Below are positions 60,160 through 64,000 of a stretch of 64,000 nt of DNA, one piece after another. The notes below the pieces were generated by a model that worked only from the letters and a program-made list of their open reading frames with translations, had not been told where the DNA came from and did no database searches. How positions within the stretch are numbered: position 1 is the first letter of the stretch; every line of letters starts with the position of its first letter. The stretch covers positions 3,218,501 through 3,282,500 of the forward strand of contig NZ_CP021112.1 of assembly GCF_002119765.1 (NCBI RefSeq). The letters are read 5' to 3'. Position numbers and translations under genes: made by a program. The DNA is from Pseudorhodoplanes sinuspersici (GTDB lineage: Bacteria; Pseudomonadota; Alphaproteobacteria; Rhizobiales; Xanthobacteraceae).

Positions 60160-61392
60160 CTATCGCGTAAATTGCCCAACAATCTCGACATGCGCCGTGT
60201 ATTTGAACTGATCGACAGGCGTGACGCTACGGAGCGTATAGCCGCCTTCGATCAGGATCGCCGCATCGCGCGCGAAGGTCGCGGCGTTGCAGGACACGGC
60301 GATGACATTGCGTACCTTGCTGCGCGCAATCTCGCGGGCTTGCGCTTCCGCGCCTTGCCGTGGCGGATCGAACACGATCGCGTCGAATCCGGATAATTCC
60401 TGAAACGTCATCGGCCGGCGAAACAGATCGCGTTTCGATGCAGCAACGGGCTTGAGGCCCGGTGTCGCTTGCGCGGCTTTCGCCAGCGCATCCACGGCGT
60501 TCTGGTCGCTATCCATCGCCGTGACGCGACCGCGTTCGGCAAGACGTAGGGCGAAAGGGCCGATCCCGCAAAACAGATCGAGTGTGTTTTTTGCCGAGCC
60601 TGAGTATTGCAGAACAAGCTCGGCCAGCACGTGTTCGCCACGCTCGGTCGACTGCAGGAACGATCCCGGTGGCAATGTAACGCGCGCCTTCCCGACCTGC
60701 AGGAGCGGTGGGGCATTCAGAGCAATGAGTTCGCCATGCCGCGTGAGGCGAGCGATGCCGCCGGTTGCCGCAATCGACGTCAGGGCAGTCACACGCTTGC
60801 TATCGATCGGTCCGGAGCCGCGGATATCGATATCGAGGCCATTGATCGTTGCCGTGACATGGATGTCGAGCGGCTTTGCCAAAAGGCTGAGCGCTTCGGC
60901 GATTTTCCATGCGATTTCAATGGTGCCTTTCATCGATGGTGCGAGCACCGGACAGCGATCGATCGGTACGATCAGATGCGCGCGGGGGGCGGAGAATCCG
61001 ACTTCGACAATGTCCTTGGTGCCACGCCGCGCATGCAACACGGCTCTGCGGCGGCCATCGCCATGCGCATCGATGAGTTGTCCGACCGTCGTTTCGAGAC
61101 CCGCTTGTTCCAGCGCGGAGACGACGAGACCGCGTTTCCAGACCCGGTAAGCGGGTTCGCTCCAATGCTGGATCGCGCAGCCGCCGCAAACGCCAAAATG
61201 CGGACAGAACGGTTCGATGCGATCCGGCGATGCTTCGACGATTCGCAAGAGGTGTGAGCGGTCCGGGTGGAAACGCTCGGCATCGATGGTTTCGCCTGGC
61301 AGTGTGTAGGGCACGAAGACCGGACCGTCAGGCGTGCGCGCTACGCCGTCGCCGCGATGCCCAACCTCGATGATATGCAGCCGTTCGACCAT
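60160..61392 (-). CDS. 23S rRNA (uracil-5-)-methyltransferase family (RlmD/RumA-like)
   Basis: 410 residues. A TRAM-like start ([13 protein letters not shown]) is followed by an iron-sulfur set ([16 protein letters not shown] plus RCPVLAP), and a SAM domain with [26 protein letters not shown] and the catalytic cysteine in [12 protein letters not shown]. It would methylate uridine C5 in rRNA (or tRNA). I start at 61392 (MVERLHI); the frame extends to 61428. Convergent with DUF1194. Confidence 0.9.
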   Translation of the reverse strand: MVERLHIIEVGHRGDGVARTPDGPVFVPYTLPGETIDAERFHPDRSHLLRIVEASPDRIEPFCPHFGVCGGCAIQHWSEPAYRVWKRGLVVSALEQAGLETTVGQLIDAHGDGRRRAVLHARRGTKDIVEVGFSAPRAHLIVPIDRCPVLAPSMKGTIEIAWKIAEALSLLAKPLDIHVTATINGLDIDIRGSGPIDSKRVTALTSIAATGGIARLTRHGELIALNAPPLLQVGKARVTLPPGSFLQSTERGEHVLAELVLQYSGSAKNTLDLFCGIGPFALRLAERGRVTAMDSDQNAVDALAKAAQATPGLKPVAASKRDLFRRPMTFQELSGFDAIVFDPPRQGAEAQAREIARSKVRNVIAVSCNAATFARDAAILIEGGYTLRSVTPVDQFKYTAHVEIVGQFTR

Positions 61393-61435
61393 GACTATGT
61401 CATGCCCGGCTTTCGTGCCGGACCGCAAGCTTCCG

Positions 61436-62854
61436 TCACAAAGCCGCGGGTATATCCGGCAGATATCTCCGCTTTGTCAGGATGTGGAAGCGGATGACAA
61501 GTAGTACGGCATAGATGAGGACCGACAGCGACAGGCCGATCCAGACACCGAACGCGCCAAAGCCAAGCGTGAAGCCGAGGCCATAGCAGGCGGTGAAACC
61601 GATCAGCCAAAAGCAGATCGCCGAGAACAGCAGTGGCACTCGTGTGTCGTTCAGGCCGCGCAGTGCGCCTGCGGCGACAGTCTGGACGCCGTCGGCGATG
61701 AAGAAGCTCGCGCCAACCACAAGCAACGTCGCTGCGAGCGCCGCCGTCGGTGCGTTTTCTTGCGTGATCGTTCCGAGGAACAGGATGGGCAGGAATTCGC
61801 GCGTTACGATCACGATCAGCGTCATGGTTGTCATGAAGGCAATCCCAAGCCCGATCGCAGTGAAACCGGCGCTGCGCGTGCCGGGGCTGTCACGCCGTCC
61901 GACCGCATGACCGACCCGCACGGTCGCGGCCATGGAGATGCCGAACGGCACCATGAACATGATCGATGCGATGGTCAGTGCGATCTGATGCGCGGCGAGT
62001 GCGGTGGTGCCGATCCAGCCCATGAGCACGCCGGCGGCGGCAAACACGCCATATTCAAGTGCAAAGGTGCCGGCGATCGGTGCGCCGATAATCACCAGCC
62101 GCCGGAACAGCGGCCAGTCCGGCCGCCAGAAGCGTCCGAGCACACGGAATTTTCTGAATGGCCGCTGGGCGTAGCAGACCCAGATCGCAGCGGCGCACAT
62201 GCCGATATTGACAGTGGTGGTCGCTAGGCCGGCGCCGAGCAGGTCCAGTTTGGGCATGCCGAAATGACCATAGATCAGCGTGTAGGCTAAAAGCGCATTG
62301 GCCGGAATGGCGGCCAGCGTGATCCACAGGCCGGGCTCCGGCCGGTTCACGGCACCCATGAAGCCGCGCAGGGCGATGAACCACCAGGCCGGGATCAGGC
62401 TCCAGGCAAGTCCGTAGAGATACCGTGCGGCCAATGTGGCGGCCTGTTCGGTCTGTCCGAGCGCCAGCAGAATATCGTGGCCGAAAAGCTGGACCGCGCT
62501 GAGCGGGATGCCGAGCATCGTTGCGGCCCATAAACCCACACGCAGCGCACGGCGCACCATGCGCGGATTGCGTGCCCCGAAGGCTTGGGCCGCAAGGGGA
62601 GCGACGGCAGACACGAGCCCCATGCCGAGCACGAACGCGCCGAACAGAACCATGTGTGCGAGCGCCGAGGCCGCCACGACGTGATCGCCGAGCCGGCCGA
62701 GCAGGGCCAGATCGGTGGTCATCATCGCGATCTGGCCAAGCTGGGTCAGCGCGATCGGCAGGGCCAGCCGGATCGTCTCGGTCAGTTCGACGCGCCAGTG
62801 CGGCGCTGCGGCCGGGGACGGAACCCCAGCAGTCAGGGTCGTGTGCATAGTCAT
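61436..62854 (-). CDS. MATE-family multidrug efflux transporter
   Basis: 472 residues with twelve predicted membrane segments in the MATE two-bundle pattern. Landmarks: [23 protein letters not shown] in helix 1 and the repeated [18 protein letters not shown] region (NorM-like). It would exchange cations for organic substrates across the inner membrane. Upstream of the RNA methyltransferase gene in the same direction, with 43 bases between, so a shared transcript is possible. Substrate unknown. Confidence 0.9.
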   Translation of the reverse strand: MTMHTTLTAGVPSPAAAPHWRVELTETIRLALPIALTQLGQIAMMTTDLALLGRLGDHVVAASALAHMVLFGAFVLGMGLVSAVAPLAAQAFGARNPRMVRRALRVGLWAATMLGIPLSAVQLFGHDILLALGQTEQAATLAARYLYGLAWSLIPAWWFIALRGFMGAVNRPEPGLWITLAAIPANALLAYTLIYGHFGMPKLDLLGAGLATTTVNIGMCAAAIWVCYAQRPFRKFRVLGRFWRPDWPLFRRLVIIGAPIAGTFALEYGVFAAAGVLMGWIGTTALAAHQIALTIASIMFMVPFGISMAATVRVGHAVGRRDSPGTRSAGFTAIGLGIAFMTTMTLIVIVTREFLPILFLGTITQENAPTAALAATLLVVGASFFIADGVQTVAAGALRGLNDTRVPLLFSAICFWLIGFTACYGLGFTLGFGAFGVWIGLSLSVLIYAVLLVIRFHILTKRRYLPDIPAAL

Positions 62855-63052
62855 TGGTTTGTTCGTTCAGAGCGGCTGCGGCATCGACGGCTTGACGCCA
62901 CGGCCGACGAGGGCAAGCAAGCCCTGCCGGACGCTTGTGAAGCGCACGTGACGGTCCGTTTAGCGTCAAAAAGTGTTGGAAATCAGCCCTGTTCCATTCT
63001 TTGGGGTGATGGATGGGCCAGCGTCGGCGTGATCGAATCGGCTGGCTGCGCT

Positions 63053-63081
63053 GTGCATGATACAAGTTTAGCATCATACAC
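63053..63081. promoter_or_regulatory. Imperfect dyad upstream of the YddA-like ABC gene
   Basis: GTGCATGATAC (63053-63063) and GCATCATACAC (63071-63081) match as an inverted repeat at 9 of 11 positions with a 7-base spacer. It lies 46 bases before the start codon, a good position for a repressor operator. Confidence 0.4.
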
Positions 63082-63127
63082 GTTGGACGCCCGGTCCGCA
63101 TTGCGGACGCCTCGAAAAGGATCGCCG

Positions 63128-64000
63128 ATGGACCGTATCGTCCTCGCTCTGCGCACCTTCCTGCGGCTGGCTCTGCCTTACTTCCGCTCAGAGGAGAGAT
63201 GGACCGCGCGGGGCTTGCTGGCCGCCGTGATCGGGGCGGAACTGGCGCTGGTTTATGTGGCGGTCTCGGTGATCAACTGGAATGCCCGGTTCTTCAATGC
63301 GCTGGAGGGGCGCGATTGGGACGCCTTCCATGCCGAGCTGATCGTGTTCGGCTTCATCATCGTCGGTGCTATCCTTTCAGGTGCGGCGCAATATTTTTTC
63401 GGGCAAACGTTGCAGATCCGCTGGCGGCGCTGGCTGACGGCCAATTACGTCTCGCAGTGGATGGCGCAGGGGCGGCATTACCGCGTGCGGGTCGTCGCAC
63501 CGAATGTCGACAATATCCATCTGCGCATCGCCAATGACGTGTATCTCTTCATCCAGCGCACGCACGAACTGACGACGGGGCTGCTTGGCAGCATCGTGGC
63601 GCTGTTTTCGTTCGCCTATATCCTTTGGGGCCTGTCGGCGACGACACCGATACCCGGCTTTGCCGATCTCAAAATTCCGGGTTGGCTGATCTGGGCAGCG
63701 CTGACCTATGCCGGTATCGGCACATTGATCGCCCACATGATCGGCTGGCGGCTGATCCCGCTGAATTTCAATCAGCAGCGTTACGAATCCGATTTTCGTT
63801 TCGCGATCGTGCGTGCCGCCGATCACTCCGAGCCGATTGCGCTGATGAAGGGCGAGCCTGTCGAGCGCGAAGAGCTGAGGCATCGATTTTCAAATCTTGT
63901 CGGCAACTGGACGCGCCTGGTCGCGACGCAGACACGGCTTGTCGGGTTCATCGGGGGCTACGCGCAAGCTTCGACGGTCGTGCCAATTCTGATTGTCAGT
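63128..64000 (+). CDS. SbmA/YddA-type ABC exporter, N-terminal part (cut by window end)
   Basis: 291 residues visible, still open at the window edge. The N-terminus has a conserved hydrophobic start (LLAAVIGAELALVYVAVS), then ARFFNALEGRDWDAF, QIRWRRWLTANYVSQWM, and the diagnostic 'NVDNIHLRIANDV' region of the ABC_membrane_2 (SbmA/BacA/YddA) family. Several further membrane segments follow. The full protein should continue with a C-terminal ATPase. SbmA-like members import peptides, while the YddA group is of uncertain function. The dyad at 63053 is the likely control site. Confidence 0.85.
   Translation, partial: MDRIVLALRTFLRLALPYFRSEERWTARGLLAAVIGAELALVYVAVSVINWNARFFNALEGRDWDAFHAELIVFGFIIVGAILSGAAQYFFGQTLQIRWRRWLTANYVSQWMAQGRHYRVRVVAPNVDNIHLRIANDVYLFIQRTHELTTGLLGSIVALFSFAYILWGLSATTPIPGFADLKIPGWLIWAALTYAGIGTLIAHMIGWRLIPLNFNQQRYESDFRFAIVRAADHSEPIALMKGEPVEREELRHRFSNLVGNWTRLVATQTRLVGFIGGYAQASTVVPILIVS

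Overview
The window looks like a stretch of GC-rich alphaproteobacterial chromosome, most likely from the order Hyphomicrobiales and close to the Bradyrhizobiaceae/Xanthobacteraceae group. This is inferred from several features: many orphan Bug/TctC-type binding proteins, lineage-typical small families (DUF3551, TIGR02301, DUF1194, RT0821-type surface protein, an NadQ-like regulator), a RibB with a degenerate second domain, and CTAG-ended palindromic intergenic repeats. No insertion sequence, integrase, prophage, rRNA operon or CRISPR array was seen. One tRNA gene, tRNA-Pro(CGG), is present.

Region 1 to 10.7 kb is a catabolic and uptake island. It opens with a Liv-type ABC transporter (end of the binding protein, then livF, livM, livG, livH), followed in the same direction by an HpcH/HpaI-type aldolase, a bicupin and a DUF6282-like hydrolase. 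Next come a LysR regulator with two DNA-binding domains, a divergent amidohydrolase, a 4,5-dihydroxyphthalate-decarboxylase-like protein and a Bug binding protein. The substrate is unknown; a carboxylic or aromatic acid is the best guess. Region 10.7 to 16.4 kb holds a thioesterase, a giant DUF2339 membrane protein, and a reverse-strand run of an NadQ-like Nudix/winged-helix regulator, a tyrosine phosphatase and an HD phosphohydrolase.

Region 16.4 to 18.4 kb is an A/T-richer insert between two housekeeping genes. It carries a tightly overlapping three-gene operon: two small, apparently paralogous helix-turn-helix proteins with Lys/Arg-rich tails, and a protein with a CAP12/Pycsar-type TIR-like domain. 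It is the best candidate in the window for an undescribed (probably anti-phage) system.

Region 18.4 to 30.7 kb mixes core genes (tag, ygfZ, dihydroorotase, Nudix, SRAP, sua5, tRNA-Pro, a GlcD-type FAD oxidoreductase) with a glyoxalase-like gene and two Bug proteins. A relic of a second SRAP gene tail lies before the glyoxalase gene. A block of three different palindromic repeats fills 28.67 to 28.95 kb. Region 30.8 to 35.5 kb encodes a flavin monooxygenase, a fourth Bug protein and an IlvD/Edd dehydratase.

Region 35.5 to 50.3 kb carries DUF2336, an MBL hydrolase, a DUF1499/M48 peptidase/DUF898 run, an acyl-CoA ligase, a sarcosine-oxidase-like enzyme, an extensin-like protein, a Tat-type phosphoesterase, an L,D-transpeptidase, CorA, and an AraC regulator facing an FMN-binding PPOX protein. 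A 14/16 match to the ParB site parS lies at 44.2 kb. Region 50.3 to 64 kb is mostly core: SDR, pdxH, a DnaJ-like chaperone, an ECF sigma/anti-sigma pair, fabI, a secreted lysine-rich 22-residue-repeat protein, aroC, ribB, DUF1194, an RNA methyltransferase, a MATE exporter, and the start of an SbmA/YddA-type ABC exporter cut by the window end.
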